From NCBI RefSeq assembly GCF_024139115.2, contig NC_085140.1:320109259-320173258 (forward strand): a stretch of 64,000 nt of DNA. Reading direction: 5' to 3'. Positions within the stretch are counted from its first letter, which is position 1. Every line of letters begins with the position of its first letter. This stretch comes from Armigeres subalbatus. Taxonomy: Eukaryota; Arthropoda; Insecta; Diptera; Culicidae. A program made the translations under genes and the position numbers. Shown here piece by piece: positions 1 through 10,549 of the stretch. The notes below the pieces were generated by a model. The model saw only the letters and a list, made by a program, of their open reading frames with translations. It was not told the origin of the DNA and did no database searches.

Positions 1-404
1 ACCTGAATGGGCTTATTATAAAATAGAAATTTGAAAATGGCTGAGATTCTTAACTTTCTGATATGAAAATATTCATTGTTTAGGACAGTGCCACATATTT
101 TGGACACCGCCAACTTAATCAGTTCATACATTGTACGCTGTCCCGTTTAGCTCAATCAGGGTCTCACCTTTCGAATTCAAAATGCAGGAATCTTCTCATA
201 CATGCATCAATGAGAAGATTCCTGCATTTCAAATCTACAATTTTATCACGAACTGATTGTGTACGTTTTGAGATTCACATTGATGTATGCTTCGAAGTGT
301 AATGCATTGTAACGCTTTTCTTCATGAACAAATAGATTTCATTGAAATTTAATGTAAGTATCGTTACTTCGGCACTATGTTCATGAAGACAGTGAGACAT
401 TGCA
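1..404. other. non-coding flank with two small inverted repeats
   Basis: No coding signal is visible. A perfect 19-bp inverted repeat (180-198 against 211-229, arm AAATGCAGGAATCTTCTCA) with a 12-nt loop would fold into a strong hairpin. A second 11-bp inverted pair (CTTCATGAACA, 320-330 against 378-388) lies to its right. They may be remnants of a foldback element, but no target duplication is visible. Confidence 0.6.
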
Positions 405-521
405 TTGAGCACAGAAATCAAGAAAATGCTGCTAAGTGGGTCCAAAATGTGCGAGGATCCAAGTCAAGTGTTTCATTTGTATGAGAGCCTCCTCCTTCCG
501 AAGCGGAGGGTCTCGAACCAT

Positions 522-625
522 AAGTCATTCGGCCGGATGAAAGTTGGCCAAAGGTCACTAGGTCGAAAGTGGTGTGGCCGAAAGATCGATCAGGCCGAAA
601 ATCATTTGATCGAAATGGACATGCA
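522..625. repeat. degenerate minisatellite, GGCCGAAA/GTCGAAA core
   Basis: About five imperfect units of roughly 20 bp carry the core GGCCGAAA or GGTCGAAA. The same core recurs in reverse at 5,215-5,370 and 16,270-16,510, and as GGTCGAAAGGACAAAA at 40,890-41,110. Short open frames across it come from the repeat composition and are not coding evidence. Confidence 0.7.
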
Positions 626-699
626 GCCGAAAATGTCAACAAAAAACTGAAGATATTTTCAAGCAGAAAACGAAATACGCATCTGATGATACACAATTC

Positions 700-1010
700 A
701 TCATTTTGTTCTGGAAGTTCCCACGGAATTTTCTCCAGAAGGGAAGTTCCTCAAGAAGTTCCTCCGGGAAGTTCCTCCAGAAATTCCTCCGGGAAGTTCC
801 TACAGAAGTTCCTCCTGAGAATTGCCTCTGGATGTTCCCTCGGGAAGTTCCTCAGGAAAGTTCCTTCGGAAGTTCTTCTGGGAAGATTCTCCGGGAATTC
901 CTTCGGAAGTTCTACCGAGAAAAAATCTTCCGGAAGTTTTTATCGGGAATTCCTCTGAAAGTTCCTCCCGAAAGTTCCGTTGTACATTCCTCTGGAAATT
1001 GTCCACAAAA
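700..1010. repeat. degenerate GGAAGTTCCTCC minisatellite
   Basis: Roughly 25 degenerate units built on the short palindrome GGAAnTTCC spaced by CTCC/TCGG. The period is about 12 bp, hence a multiple of 3, so several frames stay open and encode Ser/Gly/Phe-rich strings; these are repeat artefacts. Related tracts occur at 5,775-6,060 and 21,165-21,500. Confidence 0.8.
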
Positions 1011-1394
1011 CCGACTAAGATAGATTTTAAAACTTTACCATTTCTTCTGAAATTCTCACAAATATTACTCCTGAAATTGGTAAGGTGCGTTTTGGGACAA
1101 AGTCCAGCTTCTTATAACGAAACCGGCGTACGCGCCAATCTAGATAGACTTCCAGATTGCCAGCTTGCCAGCTTTATTGTGAATGACGCTCAGGGCAGAT
1201 TCTGTGGGTTACTCGAATATTCGATCGAATACTCTCAACACTACCTCAATTCCTCTCTCCAACGCCAACGAATCAAACCCGATCAAGTTCTACACGGTTA
1301 CGTATCTGTATGTGAAATTAAATCACTTCGAATCTAAATCAACACTAGTCCCCCAATAACCCAACTTTTTCTAGACAGTAAATGTAGCAGTAAT
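1011..1394. other. unassigned stretch between minisatellites
   Basis: No repeat family is recognised. A frame runs through from the neighbouring minisatellite to about 1,337, but it starts in repeat sequence and the unique part shows no domain I can name. I see no splice or promoter context that would support a gene. Confidence 0.4.
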
Positions 1395-1670
1395 ACAAAT
1401 ACTAGGTGAGAAGTAAGAAGTTGAATGTGAGATGTGAGAAGTAAAAAGCATTTCTCACTTTTAATTTCTTGCTGTGGGAAGTGAGGAGTCAGAAGTCAGA
1501 AGTTGAATGTGATATGTGAGAAGTGAAAAGATAAACGTCCCACTTCTTGCTCCGCATTTCTCACTTTTAATTTCTCACGTCTTACTTCACATTTCTTATT
1601 TTTCTAAGTGAGTAAATTCATACCCGCAGTTAGAAATAAGGAATGTGAGAAGTGGCTTCTCACTTTTTAT
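1395..1670. repeat. GTGAGAAGT simple-repeat tract
   Basis: Irregular repetition of GTGAGAAGT and its complement ACTTCTCAC, with local inversions that can pair with each other. The same motif dominates 5,375-5,640 and 6,240-6,700. No coding potential. Confidence 0.7.
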
Positions 1671-1702
1671 TTTTCAACTCTTGCTTCCCTGATTGTAATT
1701 TT

Positions 1703-1829
1703 TTGCCTTTCTCGTATACTAAGTATACGGTAAAGGCTATATGATCGCTCCAAAAACAAACTTTTTATAGAAGGCCCGGAGACCCATAGTGTTATATACC
1801 AATCGACTCAGTTCGACGAATCGAGGTGA

Positions 1830-1833
<4 letters not shown>
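1703..1833 (+). repeat. interspersed repeat head, copy I
   Basis: It starts with a small palindrome (TTTCTCGTATACTAAGTATA) and continues through AGGCCCGGAGACCCATAGTG to GAGGTGATGTCTG, where the (TG)n tract begins. A second copy at 4,432-4,560 has the same order of blocks, so the satellite array between them is bracketed by direct copies. I recall similar segments as abundant dispersed repeats in Aedes; the family name is not known to me. Confidence 0.6.
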
Positions 1834-1889
<56 letters not shown>

Positions 1890-1916
1890 TGTGTATGTGT
1901 GTGTGTGTGTGTGTGC
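1834..1916. repeat. (TG)n microsatellite
   Basis: About 40 TG units with a few TATG interruptions. It joins the head of the interspersed repeat to the first satellite monomer. Cysteine/valine and histidine/threonine frames across it are artefacts. Confidence 0.95.
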
Positions 1917-1921
1917 GCAAA

Positions 1922-4430
1922 ACTACTCAACAAAATGTCACTCATTTTTCGGACACTTATCCTCAACCGATTTGCTCGCAACAAGTTGCATTCGACGCAG
2001 AATCCTGTCCCATTGATTCCTATTTGAAATTGGTCAGATCGGACTATGGGATCGAAAGTTATGGCCAAAATACAAAATCATACGAAAAAATCGCGTAAAA
2101 AATGTCACTCATTTTTCGGGCACTTATCTTCAACCGATTTGTTCGCAACAAGTTGCATTCGACGCAGAATCCTGTCCCATTGTTTCCTATTTGGAATTGG
2201 CCAGATCGGACTATGGGGTCGAAAGTTATGGCCAAAATACAAAATCCTACGAAAAAATCGCGTTAAAAATGTCACTCATTTTTCGGGCACTTATCCTCAA
2301 CCGATTTGCTTGCAACAAGTTGCATTCGACGCAGAATAATGTCCCATTGTTTCCTATTTGAAATTGGCCAGATCGGACTATGGGATCAAAAGTTATGGCC
2401 AAAATACAAAATCATACGAAAAAATCGCGTAAAAAATGTCACTCATTTTTCGGGTACTTATCCTCAACCGATTTGCTCGCAACAAGTTGCATTCGACGCA
2501 GAATCCTGTCCCATTGTTTCCTATTTGAAATTGGCCAGATCGGACTATGGGATCAAAAGTTATGGTCAAAACACAAAATCAAACGAAAAAATCGTGTAAT
2601 AAATGTCACTCATTTTTCGGGCACTTATCTTCAACCGATTTGTTCGCAACAAGTTGCATTCGACGCAGAATCCTGTCCCATTGTTTCCTATTTGGAATTG
2701 GCCAGATCGGACTATGGGGTCGAAAGTTATGGCCAAAATACAAAATCCTACGAAAAAATCGCGTTAAAAATGTCACTCATTTTTCGGGCACTTATCCTCA
2801 ACCGATTTGCTCGCAACAAGTTGCATTCGACGCAGAATCCTGTCCCATTGTTTCCTATTTGAAATTGGCCAGATCGGACTATGGGATCAAAAGTTATGGC
2901 CAAAATACAAAATCATACGAAAAAATCGCGTAAAAAATGTCACTCATTTTTCGGGCACTTATCCTCAACCGATTTGCTCGCAACAAAATGCATTCGACGC
3001 ACCAGAATCCTGTCCCATTGTTTCCTATTTGAAATTGGCCAGATCGGACTATGGGATCAAAAGTTATGGCCAAAATACAAAATCATACGAAAAAATCGCG
3101 TAAAAAATGTCACTCATTTTCGGACACTTATCCTCAACCGATTTGCTCGCAACAAGTTGCATTCGACGCAGCAGAATCCTGTCCCATTGTTTACTATTTG
3201 AAATTGGCCAGATCGGATTATGGGATCGAAAGTTATGGCCAAAATACAAATTCATACAAAAAAATCGCGTAAAAAATGTCACTCATTTTCGGACACTTAT
3301 CCTCAACCGATTTGCTCGCAACAAGTTGCATTCGACGCACCAGATTTCTGTCCCATTGTTTCCTATTTGAAATTGGCCAGATCGGACTATGGGATCAAAA
3401 GTTATGGCCAAAATACAAAATCATACGAAAAAATCGCGTAAAAATGTCACTCATTTTTCGGGCACTTATCCTCAACTGATTTGCTCGCAACAAGTTGCAT
3501 TCGACGCACCAGAATCCTGTCCCATTGTTTCCTATTTGAAATTGGCCAGATCGGACTATGGGATCAAAAAGTTATGGCCAAAATACAAAATCATACGAAA
3601 AAATCGCGTAAAAATGTCACTCATTTTCGGACACTTATCCTCAACTGATTTGCTTCGCAACAAGTTGCATTCGACGCAGCAGAATCCTGTCCCATTGTTT
3701 ACTATTTGAAATTGGCCAGATCGGATTATGGGATCGAAAGTTATGGCCAAAATACAAATTCATACAAAAAAATCGCGTAAAAAATGTCACTCATTTTCGG
3801 ACACTTATCCTCAACCGATTTGCTCGCAACAAGTTGCATTCGACGCACCAGATTTCTGTCCCATTGTTTCCTATTTGAAATTGGCCAGATCGGACTATGG
3901 GATCAAAAGTTATGGCCAAAATACAAAATCATACGAAAAAATCGCGTAAAAAATGTCACTCATTTTTCGGGCACTTATCCTCAACCGATTTGCTCGCAAC
4001 AAGTTGCATTCGACGCACCAGAATCCTGTCCCATTGTTTCCTATTTGAAATTGGCCAGATCGGATTATGGGATCGAAAGTTATGGCCAAAATACAAATTC
4101 ATACAAAAAAATCGCGTAAAAAATGTCACTCATTTTCGGACACTGATCCTCAACCGATTTGCTCGCAACAAGTTGCATTCGACGCAGAATCCTGTCCCAT
4201 TATTTCCTATTTGAAATTGGCCAGATCGGACTATCGGATCGAGAGTTATGGCCAAAATACAAATTCATACGAAAATATTGCGTAAGAAATGTCACTCATT
4301 TTTCAAGCACTTATTCTCAACCGATTCGCTCGCAACAAATTGCATTCGACGCAGAATCCTGTCCCATTGTTTCCTATTGAAAATTGGCTAGATCGGACTA
4401 TGGGATCGGAAGTTAAGGCCGAAACACCAT
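1922..4430 (+). repeat. tandem satellite, ~167-bp monomer, 15 copies
   Basis: Counting from the word ATGTCACTCAT, monomers begin at 1935, 2102, 2269, 2436, 2603, 2770, 2937, 3107, 3276, 3444, 3614, 3784, 3953, 4123 and 4289. Spacing is exactly 167 bp in the left half and 168-170 bp in the right half, where small insertions (ACC, AGC) lie after TTCGACGC. Variants recur every third monomer (details in findings), so the array has a trimeric higher-order repeat. The last monomer is the most diverged. All frames are open over long distances because the monomer has few stops; no gene is implied. Confidence 0.97.
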
Positions 4431-4431
4431 T

Positions 4432-4560
4432 TTAGCCTTTTTATACGAAAAGGCTGTATGTTCGCTCCAAAAACCAAACTTTTACAGAAGGCCTGGAGAC
4501 CCATAGTGTTATATACCAATCGATTCAGCTCGACGAACTGAGATGATGTCTCTGTCTCTC
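4432..4560 (+). repeat. interspersed repeat head, copy II
   Basis: Same block order as 1,703-1,833: a pairing tip around GCCTTTTTATACGAAAAGGC, then GGAGACCCATAGTGTTATAT, then CTGAGATGATGTCTCTG. It diverges where copy I enters the TG tract. It marks the right edge of the satellite array. Confidence 0.6.
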
Positions 4561-4792
4561 CCACGTCATACGGGAGTTTGGCAGAAAGACGGTCATGAGA
4601 TTTATATCATAACAAATATTGCCCTCCGCTCGCGTGATGGGAATGACATTTTCTTTTTGTGTAGTCGGAGCTTCAGTTCAACTAACATCCAAAAGTGATA
4701 TCCTTAAAATATATGACTGGGTGAAATAAAACAGGGTTATGTACGTCAAAAAGATTGGAAAAGGAAACAAAAATGTCGAAATTCTTATTAGC

Positions 4793-4984
4793 ATATTGTA
4801 GATCAAGCTGAAAACCGAACCGAGGTCCCGCGAAATCGCATTTTCTCGCATTTCCGGATGTTGCAACTGCATCGCGAGTAGTGCGCAACTGTGCCATAGT
4901 CGGGCACCACTACTCGCGATGCAGTTGCGACATCCGGAAATGGGACAAAATATGATTTTCGGTTTTCAACTGGATCTACAATAT
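4793..4984. mobile_element. foldback/MITE with ~80-90-bp arms
   Basis: The left arm (4793-4883) and right arm (4908-4984) are inverted copies: ATATTGTAGATC pairs with GATCTACAATAT at the outer ends, and CATCGCGAGTAGTG with CACTACTCGCGATG at the centre. The loop is about 24 nt. No unambiguous target duplication was found. No ORF belongs to it. Confidence 0.8.
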
Positions 4985-5214
4985 CTTTGCCATAAATAAT
5001 ATGATTCTCATAGAACGGACAAAGAAATTTGTCTTTTTTACTCCTAGCCACTAGCTCATCTTTTTTCAAGCACACACATTTTACGAAGGTCGAGAAAGGC
5101 ACCATCACCGCTAGGTGGATTAATCTGGGTTTTTCTTTTGCCTCTCACTTCTCTTATTTCTCGGTTTTTTTCACAATCACTATTTTTCGACCAAATGACG
5201 TTTTTGGCATTTTT

Positions 5215-5370
5215 GAAAATCCCTTTCGGCCGTACGTCATTCTTGTCCAACTAATATTTTCGACCAAACCGTTTACGGCTAGAACTCGTCCTAACGAGTT
5301 ATTCGGTCTAGTGGCATTTGTGCACATGGCTTTTCGTCGAATGACTCTCGGCCATACGACCTTTCCCCGT
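5215..5370. repeat. TTTCGGCC/TTTTCGACC minisatellite
   Basis: Degenerate units of about 20 bp containing TTTCGGCC, TTTTCGACC and TCGGCCATACG, the complement of the tract at 522-625. Just upstream (about 5,088-5,122) is the short dispersed motif GAGAAAGGCACC...CTAGGTGGATT, which recurs inverted near 32,250. Confidence 0.6.
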
Positions 5371-5374
5371 GAGA

Positions 5375-5640
5375 AACGACAAGTGAGAAGTAAGTATCAA
5401 AAAATCTAAATTGAGAACTTGGACATGCGAAATGAGAAAAAGGGATGAGAGAAGCGAGAAATAGAAATGATTTTTTTGTGTCTTCATATAGAGACTTGCC
5501 GCCCAAAGCCATCTCTGAATGATAAAAATTGAAAATGATGAAATAAAATAAGTCAGAGTGAGTGGTGAGCAATAAGTAATAAGTGAGAGGTGAAAAGTGG
5601 TAAGTAAGAGAGGAGAACAGAAAATTCTTATGGCGATTCC
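5375..5640. repeat. GTGAGAAGT simple-repeat tract
   Basis: Scattered GTGAGAAGT, GTGAGAGGT and AAGTGAGAG motifs, as at 1,395-1,670. Nothing else is recognisable. Confidence 0.55.
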
Positions 5641-5774
5641 TTGAAGGTGAAATCTTCTTTACGGCAGCGTGATTGAACATTTTCAGCGGTGGCATCACGT
5701 CATTGTTAATCGATGGCGGCGGCAAGACGACGTGGGTCGGCGTGGTTAGGCGTGAGCTAATTCCGTGCAACAGA

Positions 5775-6060
5775 AATTCTACATATATCTTCCAGAAATT
5801 CTTTCCGGAATTCTTTCGCAAGATTCTCCAGGAGTTCTTCCGGATAATCCTCTAGAGATTCCTCAATAAGTTGCTCTGAACTATCCTCAAGGAATTCCTC
5901 CAGAAGTTCCTCTAGAAGATCCTTCAGCAATTCTTCCGAAAGTTCCTCCATGAATTCTTCCGAAAGTTCATCCAGGAATTCTTCCAGAACTTCCTCCAGG
6001 AATCCTTCTGGAAATTCCTCCAGGAACTTCTCCGGAAGTTTCTTCGGGAATACTTTCTCT
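5775..6060. repeat. GGAAnTTCCTCC minisatellite
   Basis: Units such as AGGAATTCTTCC and AGAAGTTCCTCC repeat with a period near 15-18 bp. It belongs to the family at 700-1,010. The minus frame encodes Glu/Leu/Ser-rich strings that only reflect the repeat. Confidence 0.8.
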
Positions 6061-6239
6061 TCTTGAGTTCAGACAGCTACTTCAGAAATTTCCACTGGAA
6101 TTCACGATGGAAGTATTGTGGGAATTTTCGCAAAAAATCCTGAAAGTTTCCAAGAATCAATTTTGAAAAAAAAATCTTGAAGAAATTCCCAAAATCCTGG
6201 TTCGATTCCCTGGAAGGTTTTTGGATCAATTCTTAAAGT

Positions 6240-6700
6240 TTGATGTAATGAGTGGAAAAATGAAATGTAATAAATGAAAAGCGAAGAGCCAAACATTATT
6301 GTGAATTTTGAGAACTGAGAAATGGATCACGGGAAGAGAAAAATGAGAGGTAGGAATCCAGAAGTGAAATGCAACATGTGAGGTTGAAGTGAGAAGTGAG
6401 ACGTTAGAAGTGGAAAATAGATAAGTGAAAAGTGATAGGTGAAAAATGGTAATAAATTTGGACTGACATGTGAGAAGCAAGACACGAGTGCTGGGAAGAA
6501 AGAAGTTAGATGTAAAAAGTAAGAAGCATGAAGTGAATTGTGAGAATTGAGAAGTGTGTAGTATGAAGATAGGTGTGAAAAGTGAAATAATAGAAGAATG
6601 GAAAGAGAAGTGAGAAATGAAAAACGCAAACTGAGAAGTGATGAATGTGATGTGAGGGAAATGCGAGACGGGACATGTGGGTGTAATGATAAACGGGAAA
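6240..6700. repeat. GTGAGAAGT simple-repeat tract
   Basis: The longest tract of this family in the window. Purine-rich on +, so the minus strand shows artefactual Phe/Leu/His/Ser-rich frames. Confidence 0.65.
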
Positions 6701-6939
6701 TATCCTTAACCTTGAATCTGAGAATTAAAAAGCGAGAATAGTAAGAATAGTGAAGTCAGATATAAAAATGAGTAAGTGAAACATTAAATGGGAATATGGT
6801 GTAAAATATCATTTACGTCACCCAAGGAAGAATTTAAATATGAGAAACTTCATCATGATCGGACTTGTTTAGATGGTATTGGATAAAAATGAAATTGTCA
6901 AACATGATAACATTTGTGTTCCTCTGTTGTTCGTCCAAA

Positions 6940-7020
6940 AGTGAAATAATTAATTATTATTGTCTTTATTTAAGAGGCTTTCAGCCCTTTGGTGGCTCAC
7001 CTCTGGGAGTGAAATAATTA
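6940..7020 (-). mobile_element. 55-bp 5'-truncated retroposon tail with 13-bp TSD
   Basis: The insert 6953-7007 is flanked by perfect 13-bp direct repeats AGTGAAATAATTA (6940-6952 and 7008-7020). Read on the minus strand it ends in AATAAAGACAATAATAAT, an (AAT)n-like 3' tail. The same tail occurs at 43,682-43,743 with its own 15-bp duplication. This is the signature of target-primed reverse transcription with extreme 5' truncation; which SINE or LINE supplied the tail is unknown to me. Confidence 0.85.
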
Positions 7021-7329
7021 TTCGAAAACAACTGGGAACTTCTTTTCAATTTTACATAAGTAGCTGATCACAAAATGGCGTTTTATAACAATATGGTGAA
7101 GACCCAGAACATTCTCTTTTATCACAACATATTCTTCAAAATATGTCAAATAAGTTTCCTTTCATAGGATATATGGGTAAAGTAGTTCAGTTTTATCCAA
7201 ATACTTAAAACATAGCATATAAATAGCAAAATATGTAAATAAACATGAAAACGAATGAGACCTATAATACTGCCTATCTACAACACTAAACTAAATCACC
7301 ATAAAAAGACAAACCTCCAAGTCATGCCG
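7021..7329. other. AT-rich sequence, nothing recognised
   Basis: Low-complexity AT-rich sequence with no repeat core, ORF or inverted repeat that I can support. Confidence 0.4.
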
Positions 7330-8088
7330 AATCACGGTCACAACAAATCGACAACCAATTTCCGCTCCGGAGGATGCTCATCACTCTTTCACTTCCAACA
7401 ATCCACACCCGTCGTCGTTTGTACTTGAACTCAACACTGAACTGACAGCCGCCGCACGCCCACGATCGAAGAATTCGATCATGAAAATCCCATTAGCATC
7501 CGATTGGCTTTTGGTTTCAAGTTTCGACCGTCGGCGTTGGGTGCTGCACCCGAGCAAGGAAGGAAATCGGCGAAAAACTTGGAAACCGCACACCAAATTA
7601 ACCCGACGCGACGCGACGCGACTTGACGGTATTACGTAAACCAAAAGCCCGTTACAGTTAACCGTTGTGGCTATTATTACATCCCCCGCGGTCTCTCTGT
7701 TGCATGTTGTGACTCAGAGTTCAAATCCAACGGAAAAAAATGCTCACGTGGTTCGACGGATTCACATGTCTATTCGGTTGAGCCTCTACTCAAGAGACTC
7801 GTTTGGCCGTGCACTGCGCTGTACGTTGCTCTGATTTTGTCTCGACCGGGGCGAAAGGGAAATTTTCGCAACGAACGGAGTCAACGGAAAGAAAAGGCAG
7901 CGGACTTTCCCTTTTGTTTTTCCCTCGGTTCAAATTGGTCGGTGTTTTACCGGCAAGTCATCCGGCATGTGACGTTAGTTTGCTTGTTTCGTTGGGTTGT
8001 TTAGTTGGTTGACTGGGTGCAAAGATTAGGGCAGCATTTTACATATATGTAGGCAAGGCGCAGACAAACACCATGGATTGCCGGCAAG
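7330..8088 (+). promoter_or_regulatory. GC-richer unique segment, candidate promoter and first exon
   Basis: This stretch has visibly higher GC and CpG content than its surroundings and contains none of the repeat cores seen elsewhere. Near its right end an ATG in a strong context (AAACACCATGG, ATG at 8073) opens five codons (MDCRQ) and runs straight into a consensus 5' splice donor, CAAG|GTAGGT, with GT at 8089-8090. The position suggests the 5' end of a plus-strand host gene whose large intron may hold the transposons that follow. Joining the exon to the next plausible exon (8452-8492) gives a stop after a few more codons, so the ATG may instead open an upstream ORF in a 5' UTR. No core promoter element is certain. 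Confidence 0.3.
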
Positions 8089-8451
8089 GTAGGTGGCGGT
8101 GAAGGTTTCTGGCCTGTCGTCGGGTTGGTCGAGAAAAATAATCCGTCATCTACTTCCGCTTTTCTGGTGCCGTTTCTACTTGGTTTATCTGTTTGCTGTC
8201 TTTCTAAAGCATTCATTGGGACTGCGCTACGAAGGTACATAATAAAATTTCGTTGTTTCCTGGTGGTTTGTTGTTATGGAATGAATGCAGTTGTGGGGCG
8301 TCGCTAGCATTTAAGTGTAATGTTCTACTGAAATAACGCAGCTTAGCATACAATTTTGAAATCAATCACAGCTCAAAACTCATATGCATATTTTGCAACA
8401 GTTAATTACTACGAAATACTAATGAAATTATATATTTTCTATTTTTTACAG

Positions 8452-8492
8452 GTAAATTACATTTGAAAAATTCACCTCATCTAAGCTGAAAA
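8452..8492 (+). other. candidate 41-nt micro-exon
   Basis: It is preceded by a near-ideal branch point (TACTAAT at 8418-8424), a T-rich tract and TTTTTTACAG (AG at 8450-8451), and followed by AAA|GTAAGT (GT at 8493-8494). The combination of branch point, acceptor and donor within 80 nt is unusual by chance, but no reading frame supports coding, so it would be non-coding 5' UTR. Confidence 0.25.
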
Positions 8493-9135
8493 GTAAGTAA
8501 TTGTGGAAAATGTATATTTGATTATTCTTCTAAATATTTCTGGAACTTGCAAAAGCAGTGCTTGCTTGTTTGCGTTGCTCACGGTTTCTTTGTCCAAAGA
8601 GACTTATTTTCAAAAAATCGATATCTCTAAACCACTCACTACACGGAAGTGTAGGTTTCCCTCTTTCACGTAGGTGCATCTATTTTTCATATATTTTGGG
8701 GGGGGGGGGATAAATCGGCTATCATTTGAGATTTCTATGGAGTTACACACCCATCAAAAAAAGTGAAAAAATAAAAATTGTTCTAGATCCCCCGATAGAA
8801 CATTTTAGTTTACCCACGATATGAAAGAGGAGTTCATATACTTTCGCGTGGTGGGTGTTTCAGAGGTACTGATTTTTGAAAAAATAACATTTCCCCATAG
8901 AGACACCGTGAGCTACTTTTACACGTTCATCCGCTATAGAGCAAGCCCACGATCCAATCCACCTAAATGGGACTGCCAAGGCTTAGCCGAATAACAAATA
9001 ACCACTCATGACGTACATTTTAAATTTAACTCAAGTATGTCGGCTTCGTGTTCCAGATTTCCACGTTTGCCATAATGGCGGATGCTATAATAATTTTGAC
9101 ATTAAATGCTTCCCGACACTAAACTGAAATTTTAG
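8493..9135. other. unassigned repeat-like stretch with poly-G run
   Basis: It contains an uninterrupted G run near 8,699-8,709 and a segment with ATCCCCCGATAGAACA and TATGAAAGAGGAG. The overall style resembles the arms of the element at 32,245-34,780, but I cannot align them. No ORF is supported. Confidence 0.35.
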
Positions 9136-9545
9136 TACTAGGATAGAATGTGCCAAGTAGTCAGTAAAAATCGAACCAATTTGCTGTCACAATCGTACCG
9201 GTTGCTGATTGGTTGAAAATGACAATCGATAACTTCGATTGGTGGCAGCGCGTTTTTCGTAAGGCAGCATGTTGTTAGTTTGGCCGTGTTGCAGGTTTGT
9301 AAAGTTGATATTAAGCAAAATACGTAGTGAATGTAAAATAACAACATTGCCAATGACAACAATATTGTCCTCTCTTGTAACAAAACAATGGATGTAACGG
9401 AAAGAAAAACATAAAGTTTTGGTACATGATATTTGGAAGATTTTGTACCAAATCACTTTGGCTGCACTGGCAACCACCTCATCAGAGCAACCGACTAAAA
9501 AACAACAAGGCAGTCTCAATTGAGTTGTCACATCCTATCCTAGTA
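9136..9545. mobile_element. MITE, TIR TACTAGGATAG, 4-bp TSD TTAG
   Basis: The ends are inverted: TACTAGGATAGAATGTGCC on the left and the complement of TACTAGGATAGGATGTGAC on the right. Immediately outside both ends lies TTAG (9132-9135 and 9546-9549). The element is 410 bp with no transposase frame. The superfamily is not certain. Confidence 0.8.
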
Positions 9546-10549
9546 TTAGTCTAGATAAACATATGATACTCTCCGTTGCCAATAACAGCCAATGTGTTGT
9601 TTGTTTCCCACCAACAAAAAATCATCATAGGAATTTGAAACTTTTAGTAGTCGTTCTCTAGGAAAGAAAAGGAAAACTACCCAATTTTGGGTGAATTTTT
9701 TCTGCAATATTCTTCTCAGTGCGTAAATTGAACTCAAATTTTTGGTTGATTTATCTGTACGTGTTATTTTTCTATGTTACAGAAGCGACACAGATCATTT
9801 TGAAGTTTCCCTATACTTACTCGGACCTGTAATGAGACCCGTTTAAGTTCTTAGGTCTCTTTTAGATAATTCAAAAATGTTGCGAGTCATGGAAACATTT
9901 GGAGTGAAACAAAGAAGAGGTTGTATGTTGTCGAATAACTCACGTATACCCGCTCACTTCAAGTAAAGAAGCGTAACAGAACTGAGTACTTCTACTCTAG
10001 ACCAACATTTGAAAAGGGCGCAACAGCCAAAATTTATTCCTTCTGATTCTTCGTCTACAAATATAGCTTTATATGTAGACGAGGAATCAGAAGGACAGGC
10101 CTGGTAGCGGGTCACTTTTTAGTGACTTGGTCACTTTTTTCGGGCTAGTCACTAAAAAGTCTCTTTTTTCGACCTCAAGTCACTAAAGTCACTTTTTCTC
10201 GCAAAAAGTCACTATTTTCAACTATTTTGGAACTATTGAACAAGATTTTTTTTTATGAAGCTTTATGTATCCATCGGATGATGCTTTGTTCATGGCGGAA
10301 ATGAAATTACGGATCTTGGAAAAATGATCGCTCTGAATCTTCGCGAGCTATTTAAATCGCTGCTCTTATTGGCATTTCACCAGTAACTAATTGAAGGTGT
10401 TTTACGTCACAATTTATAAATTGGTATACAGTCATGCAAGCAGGAGATCTGTCGATTTAGTTTTTTTTAACTCAAACTTTATAAGGGAAGGTGAGGAGAC
10501 TTGATTCCTTGGGAGAGTTGATTCTCCCCTGTTTTATCAAACTAAACTG

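Noticed and set aside
569..1023. Ser/Gly/Phe-rich ORFs on +
   Set aside because: Translation of the GGAAGTTCCTCC minisatellite; several frames are open at once.
1926..4380. Many overlapping ORFs of 60-160 codons on + with similar proteins
   Set aside because: They are the 167-bp satellite read in rotating frames (167 is not a multiple of 3). No start context, codon bias or domain.
1922..4430. Possible CRISPR array
   Set aside because: Contiguous tandem monomers without unique spacers, in eukaryotic DNA; the same applies to 61,500-63,660.
7381..8307. ORFs of 60-87 codons on both strands in the GC-richer stretch
   Set aside because: No domain, no splice-compatible frame and poor start contexts; the stretch is better explained as promoter/UTR.
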